Source: an uncultured Clostridia bacterium
GTDB lineage: Bacteria > Bacillota > Clostridia > Oscillospirales > Ruminococcaceae
Direction: 5' to 3'
Assembly (NCBI GenBank): GCA_947168885.1
Contig: CAMVNQ010000001.1
Location: forward strand, 496,001 to 560,000
DNA length: 64,000 bases
Part shown: positions 23,872-31,256 of the stretch, piece after piece
Numbering within the stretch: the stretch's first letter is position 1
Layout: every line of letters begins with the position of its first letter
Made by a program: the position numbers and the translations under genes
The notes under the pieces: generated by a model
The model's database searches: none
What the model was told of the DNA's origin: nothing
Seen by the model: only the letters and a program-made list of their open reading frames with translations

Positions 23872-24126
23872 ATGACAAAGAAAAAGGTATTAACGATCAA
23901 GGAAGCTGCGCAGCTCATCGAGGGTATCAACGAGTACCGCATCAGAACTATGTGCAAGACCGGACAGCTCCGCGCGTTCAAGGCAGGGCGCAAGTTTCTG
24001 ATAGCTGAGAGTGATCTCTATGAAGCTGTTTTCGGAAAAGATTTCTCGGAAGAAGAAACCGGCGGTGCAGCTGCTGCACGATGCAGCAAGGACACCTCCG
24101 ATAGCGCGCACGATGCGCGCATATAA
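23872..24126 (+). CDS. Excisionase-type helix-turn-helix protein
   Basis: 84 residues. Residues 6-58 are a HTH_17/excisionase fold (VLTIKEAAQLIEGINEYRIRTMCKTGQLRAFKAGRKFLIAESDLYEAV). GGAGG lies 7 bases before the ATG at 23872. The C-terminal 25 residues are encoded within a DNA segment forming two strong hairpins, so the tail sequence may be dictated by RNA structure. As first gene of the replication/mobilisation operon, it likely directs excision with the tyrosine integrase or represses the operon. Confidence 0.8.
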   Translation: MTKKKVLTIKEAAQLIEGINEYRIRTMCKTGQLRAFKAGRKFLIAESDLYEAVFGKDFSEEETGGAAAARCSKDTSDSAHDARI

Positions 24127-24133
24127 GAGGTGT
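24072..24133 (+). other. Tandem hairpins sequestering the primase ribosome site
   Basis: Hairpin 1 is TGCTGCA-CGA-TGCAGCA (24072-24088). Hairpin 2 has outer stem ACACCT/AGGTGT and inner stem GCGCGCA-CGA-TGCGCGC, with ATATAAG as the 3' internal-loop strand (24092-24133). AAGAGGTG in the outer stem is the only ribosome site for the GTG start at 24138. It is the same design as 14612-14680. Confidence 0.65.
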
Positions 24134-24137
24134 TCGA

Positions 24138-24716
24138 GTGATAGACTTCACGGAGATCAGGAAGCTTGTCGATATCCGGCAGGCTGCCGCAATGTACGGA
24201 TTGGAAGTGAACAGAGCAGGAATGGCTTGCTGCATTTTTCATGCGGACAGGAACCCGTCAATGAAGATGTATGATGATCATTTCCATTGTTACGCCTGCG
24301 GAGCGCATGGAGATGTCACCGACCTTACGGCACAGTTGTTCAGTATTTCCAAGACCGAAGCCGCGGAAAAGCTGTGCGCAGATTTCAACATTTCATCAAC
24401 ACGCTCCCCACCGGCAACTCCCGCACGGAAACGAGAATTAACGAACCGGGAAAAAGCGCTGCTCATGCTCGATATTCTCACGGATTACATCTGTATGCTC
24501 CGTTACTTTCGCAAACATTATGCACCTTTCTCATTTGAGACGGAATTGTCTCCGCAGTTTGTGGAGAGCCTGCAAAATCTTGACTATGCTGAATATCTGT
24601 GGGACGCTTGGTTCGACAGCACCGATGACGAGCGCGCGGCATTCTTTACGGAGAATATCGGACAGTTCCGAAGGTTCTACGCGAGTCTTTCCAAGTACGG
24701 ATTTAACAAAAAGTGA
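24138..24716 (+). CDS. CHC2 zinc-finger primase-like protein
   Basis: 192 residues with GTG start. The CHC2 zinc finger typical of DnaG-type primases is clear: CCIFHADRNPSMKMYDDHFHCYACGAHGDVTDL. The C-terminal half (TNREKALLMLDILTDYICMLRYFRKHYAPF) is helical without a TOPRIM domain, so it is a stand-alone zinc-binding module as found on clostridial integrative elements, probably cooperating with the ATPase at 24949. Initiation depends on opening the upstream hairpin. Confidence 0.8.
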   Translation: MIDFTEIRKLVDIRQAAAMYGLEVNRAGMACCIFHADRNPSMKMYDDHFHCYACGAHGDVTDLTAQLFSISKTEAAEKLCADFNISSTRSPPATPARKRELTNREKALLMLDILTDYICMLRYFRKHYAPFSFETELSPQFVESLQNLDYAEYLWDAWFDSTDDERAAFFTENIGQFRRFYASLSKYGFNKK

Positions 24717-24948
24717 AACAGGCACATACCTGTATGAAAAAAGCGGGAACATCGGTAACAGCGGGAACAAATCGCGCTGCGATTGCATTTATTTGTTCCC
24801 GGTTTTTGAAACCTGTTCCCGCAATGATGAAAATGTTACCGCTTTTGTTTCCGCAAGCAAGTCGGACAAAGCGCAGATTAAAGGAGTTGTTCCCGCTGTT
24901 CCCGCTTTTTCCAGCGTAGAGCGGCAGAGGAACGGAAAGGAATGATAA
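24717..24948. repeat. GGGAACA/TGTTCCC repeat-rich spacer
   Basis: Two forward GCGGGAACA copies (24743, 24761) and four inverse TGTTCCC copies (24793, 24814, 24890, 24897) lie between the primase and ATPase genes. A frame crossing it from upstream has low-complexity content and no recognisable domain. Possible replication-initiation or regulatory repeats; otherwise nothing is seen here. Confidence 0.4.
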
Positions 24949-26787
24949 ATGAACGAAATTGAAGTTTACACACCGGAAGTCGAGGTCATCGACGATGACG
25001 GCATCAGCATCGAGGACGAGTACGGAAAAATCGAAGACGACGAGAACGTCGAGGAATATATCCGGCATATCCCGTTCGTAAAATGGGACAAGGACAAGCT
25101 CTGCTATCAGACCAAAACGAATTACCGTCCGGTTGCGGACTTTCTGCCTGTTCCGGTCGAGGATATCCTTTACGACAACGGCGCAGAGCAGACGCGCACA
25201 TACTTGATAAAGGCTTTGAAATGGAAAGGCGGAAATGTTGGGGTTCTTCCGCTCGCAAAAGTCAGGGCGAGCGATGCCGGAAATATGAACTGGATCGCGG
25301 ATAACTGGGGTTTCAAGGCGAATATCTTCTCACCGTCAGCATCAAACAAAGATGTTCTCCGCAGTGTGATGACACTTATCGGACAGCGTTTCGCAAAGCG
25401 CACAACGGTCTATTCTCACACCGGCTGGAGAAAGATCAGGGGTGAATGGTGCTATCTCCACGGCAACGGTGCAGTCGGTGCGGAAGATGTAAAAGTGCAG
25501 CTCGAAAACGGACTGTCAGGTTACGGATTACCGGATAAAAAGTACAATACCATAAGCCTGTCCAATGCAGTTTTGCAGCTGTTCCGAGTTGCCGATGAAA
25601 GTATTATGATTCCCCTGCTTGCAGTGACGTTTCTCTCTCCACTGAATGAATTTCTGAAACAGACCGGACATGAGCCGGCGTTCATTCTGTATCTGCTCGG
25701 ACGCACGCAGTCGAGAAAATCAACGGTCGCCGCGCTTGCGCTTTCGTTCTTCGGAAACTTCACTTCATCAACACTTCCGTCAAGCTTCCGCGACACGGTC
25801 AATGCACTTGAACGCAAGGGATTTATTCTGAAAGATACGCTCACGGTCATAGATGATTTTCACCCGTGTTCTTCGTTTAATGAACGCCGTGCAATGGAGC
25901 AGAAAATGCAGGCGCTCTCCCGTATGTACGGCAACCGTTCCGGTCGTGACAGAATGACCTGTGAGGTGGAACTCCGGGGCAGTATGCCGCCGAAAGGGAA
26001 CGTGATAATCACCGGAGAAGATATTCCGTCTATCGGGCAGTCCGGCACGGCGCGAAATTTCTATGTCGAGCTTCAGACAAACGCGGTACCGGTCTCGGAA
26101 TTTCTCACCAGCGCACAGCAGTACGCCGCCGACGGATATTATGCGGCATTCATGAAGCTGTACATCGAATGGCTTGCGGGAATGACAGACATACTTCCAT
26201 CAAAGCTGAGCGATATGTTCAACGAATATCGCAGAAAAGCGATCTCCGAAAAAATGTCCGGTCTCGGAAGAACCGGCGACACGCTTGCATGGCTTATGAT
26301 CGGTAGCTGCTTTTTCGCAGACTTTATGCTTGAAACGCATTCTTTCTCGGATCAGGAATGCGCAGGATTCAAGGCGATGTCATGGAAGATACTCACCGAG
26401 CTTGCACGGGTGCAGTTGGAGAAGAATGAGGAAGATGTTCCGACGAAAATATTTACGGACACCGTTCACGAATTATTCATCGGAAACAAGATCTACACGG
26501 AGAACACAGACCGCGCGGAGGGTATCTGTTCCGGCGAAAAAGTTGGATACTGCGACGACAGGTTTTACTATTTTCTACCGAATAAGATATACTCGGAAGT
26601 ATTGAAAGCCTGCACTGCACGGAATGAATTTTTCCCACTCTCGGTGCAGCGCTTGATGAAACAACTTTCCGCCGAAAGGATCTCTGTTTGCAGCGGCGGG
26701 AGGAATACTTTACAGAAAAGAATAGGCAATGTGAACGCAAAATTTCTGTGTATTCCAAGAGCACTTATTGATGAAGTCGCCGCTTGA
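24949..26787 (+). CDS. DUF927-like element ATPase/helicase
   Basis: 612 residues. An acidic N-terminal segment is followed by a DUF927-type domain. The ATP-binding loop is LLGRTQSRKSTVAAL (about 245) and Walker B is LTVIDDFHP; GNVIITGEDIPSIGQSGTARNF follows. Such proteins accompany CHC2 primase modules on integrative elements and are believed to act as replicative helicases or primase partners. ATG with GGAAAGGAATG upstream. The gene is full length with no disruption. Confidence 0.8.
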   Translation: MNEIEVYTPEVEVIDDDGISIEDEYGKIEDDENVEEYIRHIPFVKWDKDKLCYQTKTNYRPVADFLPVPVEDILYDNGAEQTRTYLIKALKWKGGNVGVLPLAKVRASDAGNMNWIADNWGFKANIFSPSASNKDVLRSVMTLIGQRFAKRTTVYSHTGWRKIRGEWCYLHGNGAVGAEDVKVQLENGLSGYGLPDKKYNTISLSNAVLQLFRVADESIMIPLLAVTFLSPLNEFLKQTGHEPAFILYLLGRTQSRKSTVAALALSFFGNFTSSTLPSSFRDTVNALERKGFILKDTLTVIDDFHPCSSFNERRAMEQKMQALSRMYGNRSGRDRMTCEVELRGSMPPKGNVIITGEDIPSIGQSGTARNFYVELQTNAVPVSEFLTSAQQYAADGYYAAFMKLYIEWLAGMTDILPSKLSDMFNEYRRKAISEKMSGLGRTGDTLAWLMIGSCFFADFMLETHSFSDQECAGFKAMSWKILTELARVQLEKNEEDVPTKIFTDTVHELFIGNKIYTENTDRAEGICSGEKVGYCDDRFYYFLPNKIYSEVLKACTARNEFFPLSVQRLMKQLSAERISVCSGGRNTLQKRIGNVNAKFLCIPRALIDEVAA

Positions 26788-26844
26788 AAACGGCTCCGTA
26801 ACTGAAAAAACTGATTTTCTGAAAAAATGGGTTCTGGAAGATAG

Positions 26845-26899
26845 CAAGCACTGAATTATGGTACCCAAATTCGTCTTGCCGGGAAATTCCCGGACCCTG
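26845..26899. other. Candidate oriT of element B
   Basis: An imperfect inverted repeat (CAAGC..GAATT / AATTC..CTTG, 26845-26878, with ATTATGG inside) is followed by the hairpin CCGGGAAATTCCCGG and ACCCTG. The segment before the third-module mobC (50189-50270) has the same order of parts. Location just upstream of mobC supports oriT function. Confidence 0.6.
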
Positions 26900-26939
26900 C
26901 TGTCGGGCTTCGCCCTCGGAAAAATGAAAGGATTTTTTT

Positions 26940-27281
26940 ATGGGAAAAGAAAAAAGATACAGAGAAAAGCAGTTGAAATTTCGCGTCACAGATCAGGAAC
27001 TTGCGACCATAAAAAAGCGCAAGGAGATGATGAATTTCAAGAGTATGGAGCAGTACCTGCGGAGAGTTGCCTGCGGCGCTCCGCTGTACACTATCACCAC
27101 AAAGTCGATTGACAATATCGCGTCGGACGTGTCCGGAATTTCCCGTAACATCAATCAGATAGTCAAGCGGATAAACGCGTCCGGCACAGCTTACACGGAG
27201 GACTTGCGGCAGATAAAAGCAGAGCAGAACCGGCTCACGGAAATGATAAAACAGGCGTTCGGTTCGCTGCTGAAAATATGA
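26940..27281 (+). CDS. mobC: Relaxosome accessory protein MobC
   Basis: 113 residues. Ribbon-helix-helix N-terminus (KQLKFRVTDQELATIKKRKEMMNFKSMEQYLRRVA) and the MobC tail (ASDVSGISRNINQIVKRINASGTAY...LRQIKAEQNRLTEMIKQAF). MobC proteins help open oriT DNA for the relaxase. GAAAGGA precedes the ATG; the relaxase gene begins 19 bases after the stop. Confidence 0.9.
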   Translation: MGKEKRYREKQLKFRVTDQELATIKKRKEMMNFKSMEQYLRRVACGAPLYTITTKSIDNIASDVSGISRNINQIVKRINASGTAYTEDLRQIKAEQNRLTEMIKQAFGSLLKI

Positions 27282-27300
27282 TGAAAGGACGGCGATAATA

Positions 27301-28659
27301 ATGGCAGTTACAAAAATCCACTCGATAAACGAAACGATGAACGCGGCGCTCGACTACATCATGAACCCGATGAAAACTGACGACGGATTCCTCGTTGACG
27401 GCTTTCACTGCACACCGGAAGTTGCGGCGGAGCAGTATGAGCTGACACGCAGAAAATATCATAAGTCGGGCGGCAAACTCGGCTTCCACATCATACAGTC
27501 GTTTGTTCCCGGCGAGGTGGATTACGACACTGCGCACCGCATCGGAATGGAGCTTGCAGACAAGTTGTTCGGCGGCAGATTTCAGTACGTCTGTGCGACG
27601 CACATCGACAAGGGACACGTTCACAATCACATTGTCAGCAACTCGGTAAGTTTCGTTGACGGGATGAAATTCTACGATCAGAAAAAGACGCTGTATCAGA
27701 TCAGGCAGGAGAGTGACCGGCTCTGTCGGGAGAACGGATTATCCGTGATAGAACACCCCGGTGAACTTGGAGTTTCGCAGTACGAATATGCGATGCGTCG
27801 GCAGGGTCAGAGCTGGAAACAACTGCTCCGCGAAAATATCGACCGTTTCATTATTCAGGCGCAGTCGTGGGAAGAATTTCTCGACCTTATGCGGCAGTCG
27901 AAGTATGAGATCAAAGAGGGAAAATATATTTCGTTCCGCGGCGAAGGACAGAATAAATTTACTCGTTCCAAGTCGCTCGGCGCTGATTACACTGAAGAAC
28001 AAATTCGCAACCGTATTTCCGGTGCTCGCCGTATCGACACCGACCGGAATAAAAACTTGTCGCTGCTCATTGATATTGAGACTGCGTTCAACGATATTCA
28101 GGATAACAAGGCGGGGCTTGAACATTGGGCTGTCACGCAGAATCTGAAAACACTTGCAAACACTTATAACTTTCTTATGGAGCACGGGCTGACTACGCGG
28201 GAGGCTCTCGACGAAAAGATTATTTCTGTAAAGCAGACCTATTCCGACAGCCTCAACAGGATAAAAGAGATCGAGGCGCGGCTGAAAGTCATCAAAGAGG
28301 ATATTGATAATATCGACAATTATCGTAAGACCAAACCTGTCGCGGACAAGCTGAAAACCGTCACATCCAAGGACAAGTACCGCCGTGAGAACGAATCCGA
28401 TCTTATCATACACGACGCAGCGAAGAAATATATCCGAAAACGGTTCCCGGACGGCAAGCTCCCGCTGATAAAAGATCTCCGAGCGGAGCAAACGGCGCTG
28501 ATAGAAGAAAAGCGCAGGCTCTACGAGATATACTCCGATGCGAAGATCGAGAAGTCTGAGCTTCAGACTGCTGAGAAAAATCTCGCGGCGATACTCGGAA
28601 CTCCGACTGCGGAGAAGGATAAGAGCCAGCAGCGGAAAAAGAACGGAGAATTAGAATAA
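27301..28659 (+). CDS. MobA-type relaxase (MobP family, element B)
   Basis: 452 residues. The relaxase domain starts MAVTKIHSINETMNAALDYIMNP (motif I Tyr) and includes the metal-binding three-His motif THIDKGHVHNHIV near residue 100. The C-terminal 200 residues are helical/coiled coil (LNRIKEIEARLKVIKEDIDNIDNYR). It would nick oriT and pilot the strand in conjugation driven by a helper. There is no type IV secretion gene in the window, so element B is mobilisable rather than conjugative. The relaxase at 50864 is a diverged homologue. Confidence 0.9.
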   Translation: MAVTKIHSINETMNAALDYIMNPMKTDDGFLVDGFHCTPEVAAEQYELTRRKYHKSGGKLGFHIIQSFVPGEVDYDTAHRIGMELADKLFGGRFQYVCATHIDKGHVHNHIVSNSVSFVDGMKFYDQKKTLYQIRQESDRLCRENGLSVIEHPGELGVSQYEYAMRRQGQSWKQLLRENIDRFIIQAQSWEEFLDLMRQSKYEIKEGKYISFRGEGQNKFTRSKSLGADYTEEQIRNRISGARRIDTDRNKNLSLLIDIETAFNDIQDNKAGLEHWAVTQNLKTLANTYNFLMEHGLTTREALDEKIISVKQTYSDSLNRIKEIEARLKVIKEDIDNIDNYRKTKPVADKLKTVTSKDKYRRENESDLIIHDAAKKYIRKRFPDGKLPLIKDLRAEQTALIEEKRRLYEIYSDAKIEKSELQTAEKNLAAILGTPTAEKDKSQQRKKNGELE

Positions 28660-28680
28660 CCCAACCCCAAACGCTGTGCG

Positions 28681-28728
28681 ATTCCACTTGACAAAAAACA
28701 TTTTTAATAGTACAATGTTAAGTGGAAT
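28681..28728 (+). promoter_or_regulatory. Integrase promoter framed by a 9-bp inverted repeat
   Basis: TTGACA (28688), 17-base spacer, TACAAT (28711). ATTCCACTT at 28681-28689 overlaps the -35, and its exact inverse AAGTGGAAT lies at 28720-28728 just past the -10. A dimeric repressor binding both arms would shut off the integrase. Confidence 0.75.
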
Positions 28729-28773
28729 ATGTGCAGCTGAATTCAAAGCCGAATGGCAGAAAGGAAATTCAGC

Positions 28774-29772
28774 ATGGCATCATATGAAAAAAGAGGCAAC
28801 TCTTACAGAATAAAATCGTCCTGCGGATATAACTCCGAGGGCAAACAGGTTTTTCAGAGGATTACCTGGACACCAGAGCCCGGTATGACTCCAAGGCAGA
28901 TCGAGAAGGAACTCAATCGCCAGTGTGTACTGTTCGACGAGGAATGCAAGAAAGGTTTTATTTCGTCACCGGTCAAATTCAAGGATATGGCGGAGCAGTG
29001 GTTTGAGGAATACGCAAATCTCAATCTTCGCAGCACCACTCTTACTCGTGAGCGCCAGCTCACCGCGAGAACTTATAAAGCGATTGGTCACATCAGGATC
29101 GACAAGCTGAACGCGAGAATAATCCAGCGATTCATCAATAGTCTTACCGAGGACGGTACCAATCAGCACACGGGCAAAGGACTGTCGAAGAAGTCGATGA
29201 CGCATTATCTCTCGTTCATCTCGAAAGTGCTTGATTACGCGATCAAAATGGATATGCTCGGAGCCAACCCCTGCCGGAAAGTCACAGTACCGAGAGGCAG
29301 CGTCAAGGAGCGTCAGGTGTACAACATCGAGGAAACCGAACGCTTCTTCCAGATCATGCAGGAAGCTCCGCTCAAGTATCGCGTGTTCTTCACCCTCGTG
29401 ACCTACACCGGTATGCGCCGCGGGGAAATGCTGGGGCTGGAATGGAAAGATATCAACTTCGACACGGGCGTTATCCACATTCAGCGCACCTCTAACTACA
29501 CAAAGGCGAGAGGCATCTACACCGACGAGACCAAGACCAAAGGCTCAAACCGTTATGTCAAAGTCCCGCGTGATATGCTCGATATGCTTGACGGATTCCG
29601 CAAAGCTCAGCAGATCGAGAGCGAGAATGTAGGTGACAAGTGGGTAGATACCGACCGGCTGTTCGTTAAGTGGGACGGTCGTCCGATGAATCCGCAAACT
29701 CCATACGGCTGGTTACAGGATTTTTGTGAGGAACACAATTTCCCGTTCCACGGGGTTCATCAATTCCGACAT
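28774..29772 (+). pseudogene. Tyrosine integrase, 5' part (interrupted by element C)
   Basis: 333 codons of a tyrosine integrase from MASYEKRGNSYRIKSSCGY to GVHQFRH, the HxxR box. Arm-binding, core-binding and the Arg box (YTGMRRGEMLGLEWKDIN) are intact. The remaining reading to 29895 (INNMKTSLLKIRLK...) belongs to the inserted element. The missing C-terminus, including the nucleophilic Tyr, is found 14.9 kb away at 44656-44895, and both joins fall at the same FRH codons. The gene is inactive in this state. Confidence 0.88.
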
Positions 29773-29775
29773 ATC

Positions 29776-29788
29776 AACAATATGAAAA
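29776..29788. repeat. Left inverted terminal repeat of element C
   Basis: AACAATATGAAAA, exact inverse of 44645-44657. TCTCCCCACAA lies 35 bases further in, and that motif recurs around the recombinase promoter (42875, 42970 inverse) and at 44832. Confidence 0.8.
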
Positions 29789-29833
29789 CATCTTTATTAA
29801 AAATCCGATTAAAATCACATATCTCCCCACAAG

Positions 29834-29867
29834 AAAACCGCTGTACCAAAGCAAGTACAGCGGTTTT
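29834..29867. terminator. Strong terminator at left end of element C
   Basis: AAAACCGCTGTAC, 8-base loop, GTACAGCGGTTTT. The A and T tracts make it bidirectional; it could insulate the element from host transcription. Confidence 0.85.
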
Positions 29868-29908
29868 GCTATGCGACATATTTGCGACGTATTAAAGCCT
29901 ACCTAATG

Positions 29909-30220
29909 TTAATCGCTCACAAGATGATACTTAGTTAGAAAATCGGGATCTGTTTTCATGATAGAGATCATGCGACGAGCGGGGCCGATGGGACGATTCG
30001 TGCCTGCTTCCCATGCCTCTACCGTTTTTGCAGATACTCCGAGTGCGGCGGCAAATATCTGCTGGGTAAGTCCTGCGGAACATCTGATGCTTTTTATCTC
30101 ATTAGCAGATAAATCCGGCAACGGTTCAACTGAAAGCTTTGTAGTCCTTGCAGTACCCTTTCCTTCTTCATAGTCGAGAGCTTCCTGCAATCCGGTCATA
30201 ATACTGTCAAAAACATTCAT
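29909..30220 (-). CDS. XRE-family antitoxin (HigA-like)
   Basis: 103 residues. The C-terminal helix-turn-helix is LSANEIKSIRCSAGLTQQIFAAALGVSAKTVEAWEAGTNRPIGPARRMISIM. The N-terminal 45 residues probably contact the toxin. The start at 30220 is chosen for AAGGGGG upstream and the overlap by which the toxin stop lies just before. With the upstream RelE-like gene it forms a toxin-antitoxin pair in the toxin-first order typical of higBA. Confidence 0.82.
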   Translation of the reverse strand: MNVFDSIMTGLQEALDYEEGKGTARTTKLSVEPLPDLSANEIKSIRCSAGLTQQIFAAALGVSAKTVEAWEAGTNRPIGPARRMISIMKTDPDFLTKYHLVSD

Positions 30221-30224
30221 AACA

Positions 30225-30575
30225 TTATCCCCCTTTCTTATCAGACAAAGACTTTTCGAGCCTCTCAACCAACTGTTTAATGGCATTGCGTTCTTCTTTT
30301 GTAAGATTATCCTTCTCGTTTTTAGGATATGCAGTCAAGAGATAAATCTTTTCGTAAAAAGCAAAGTCAATATAGATAACTCTTGTACTGCCGCTTTTCC
30401 CTTGATGCTCAAATGCGAACCGCATCTTTCTGACTCCACCGGTTCCTTGCATCACACTGCCAATTCTCGGATCGGCAAGCAGTTCCGCTTGAAGTCTCTT
30501 CAGGTCATTGTCGGTCAGATCAAGCTGTTTCCACTTTTTATCGAACTCTGGGAGCATTATAAATTCTCTTGTCAC
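30225..30575 (-). CDS. RelE/HigB-like toxin
   Basis: 116 residues. Features of the RelE fold are an N-terminal helix pair (FDKKWKQLDLTDNDLKRLQAELLADP), GSVMQGTGGVRKMRFAFEHQGKSGSTRVIYIDFAFYEKIYLLTAYPKNEKDNLTKEERNAIKQLVE. Members cleave mRNA at the ribosome. The gene ends 4 bases before the antitoxin ATG, so the two are translated together. A role in keeping element C in the population is likely. Confidence 0.85.
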   Translation of the reverse strand: MTREFIMLPEFDKKWKQLDLTDNDLKRLQAELLADPRIGSVMQGTGGVRKMRFAFEHQGKSGSTRVIYIDFAFYEKIYLLTAYPKNEKDNLTKEERNAIKQLVERLEKSLSDKKGG

Positions 30576-30618
30576 AACACAACTCCTTTTGCCACTCCTA
30601 TATAATAGGGTTTACTAT

Positions 30619-30647
30619 ATTATAGCATGATATCACCCGCTTTGCAA
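30619..30647 (-). promoter_or_regulatory. Promoter of the toxin-antitoxin operon
   Basis: On the minus strand TTGCAA, 17-base spacer, TATAAT. Confidence 0.7.
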
Positions 30648-30744
30648 TAGTGCATTGTGTACAAATGGCGTGCGGACAATTTGTACAGATTGCATCACAT
30701 GCGCTTTGTACTATATATAATATCTCAGAAATTTCATAAACCTA

Positions 30745-30773
30745 TTGCATTTTTCTTCATTTTATGGTATTAT
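30745..30773 (+). promoter_or_regulatory. Promoter of the candidate small RNA
   Basis: TTGCAT, 17-base spacer, TATTAT; predicted start at or next to 30780, where the folded RNA begins. Confidence 0.6.
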
Positions 30774-30779
30774 ATTAAT

Positions 30780-30956
30780 GCGACATAAAATTCATATTTT
30801 TATCTGTAACGCCGTACATTATACTTCGGTAAATGTACAGGCTCAACGGCGTATTGGATAAAAATATGTTGGTGAATTTTGTGTCGCAGCAAAAAATTGA
30901 GCTTTGTATCGTTTACAGGGTACGCAGCTCACTTGTAGTTGCGTACTTTTGCTTTT
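30780..30956 (+). ncRNA. Candidate structured small RNA
   Basis: GCGACATAAAATTCA (30780) pairs with TGAATTTTGTGTCGC (30873-30887). Inside, TATTTTTATC pairs with GATAAAAATA and ACGCCGT with ACGGCGT, and a GTACATT/AATGTAC hairpin caps it: one continuous rod of 108 bases. A terminator GTACGCA-loop-TGCGTAC-TTTTGCTTTT follows at 30920-30956. It has its own promoter and no reading frame. It does not resemble an RNA family I know. The rest of 30957-31136 shows no start codon. Confidence 0.6.
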
Positions 30957-31136
30957 AGCGGATTTAGCTTTGCTGAGGTTTGTAAGACGGCACAAAAAAG
31001 GAGCAGCTTTAAAATACCCGGTTTATCATTTTCTTGAAAAAGAGTTCTCAGAATAACAAATGCCAAGCGGATAATTGCAAAATATACTGGTATTCCTACA
31101 ACAAGATCCGAACGTCAACGAAAAATTGGTAGGATT

Positions 31137-31256
31137 ATGACTGGTGGTTGTTGTTTGATATACGTTATAGGTGGTATCTTTATTTATTTTGGAATAATTA
31201 ATTTGGTTTTAGTAAAACAATCGCATATAAGGTATGATAAAGATGAAATGGCGTAA
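31137..31256 (+). CDS. Small membrane peptide upstream of the Hxs cluster
   Basis: 39 residues from ATG 31137 (GGTAGG upstream): MTGGCCLIYVIGGIFIYFG and a hydrophobic helix with a charged tail. The frame is open further upstream to 31038 and would read NAKRIIAKYTGIPTTRSERQRKIGR before it, a segment seen in short clostridial proteins (TGIPTT...RQRKIG), but no ordinary start codon is present there. Either a truncated or N-terminally decayed gene, or one using a rare start. It overlaps the next gene by 23 bases, suggesting coupling. Confidence 0.45.
   Translation: MTGGCCLIYVIGGIFIYFGIINLVLVKQSHIRYDKDEMA

Noticed and set aside
24520..24945. 141-codon plus-strand frame between primase and ATPase
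   Set aside because: Overlaps the end of the primase in another frame and its sequence is driven by GGGAACA/TGTTCCC repeats; no domain seen.
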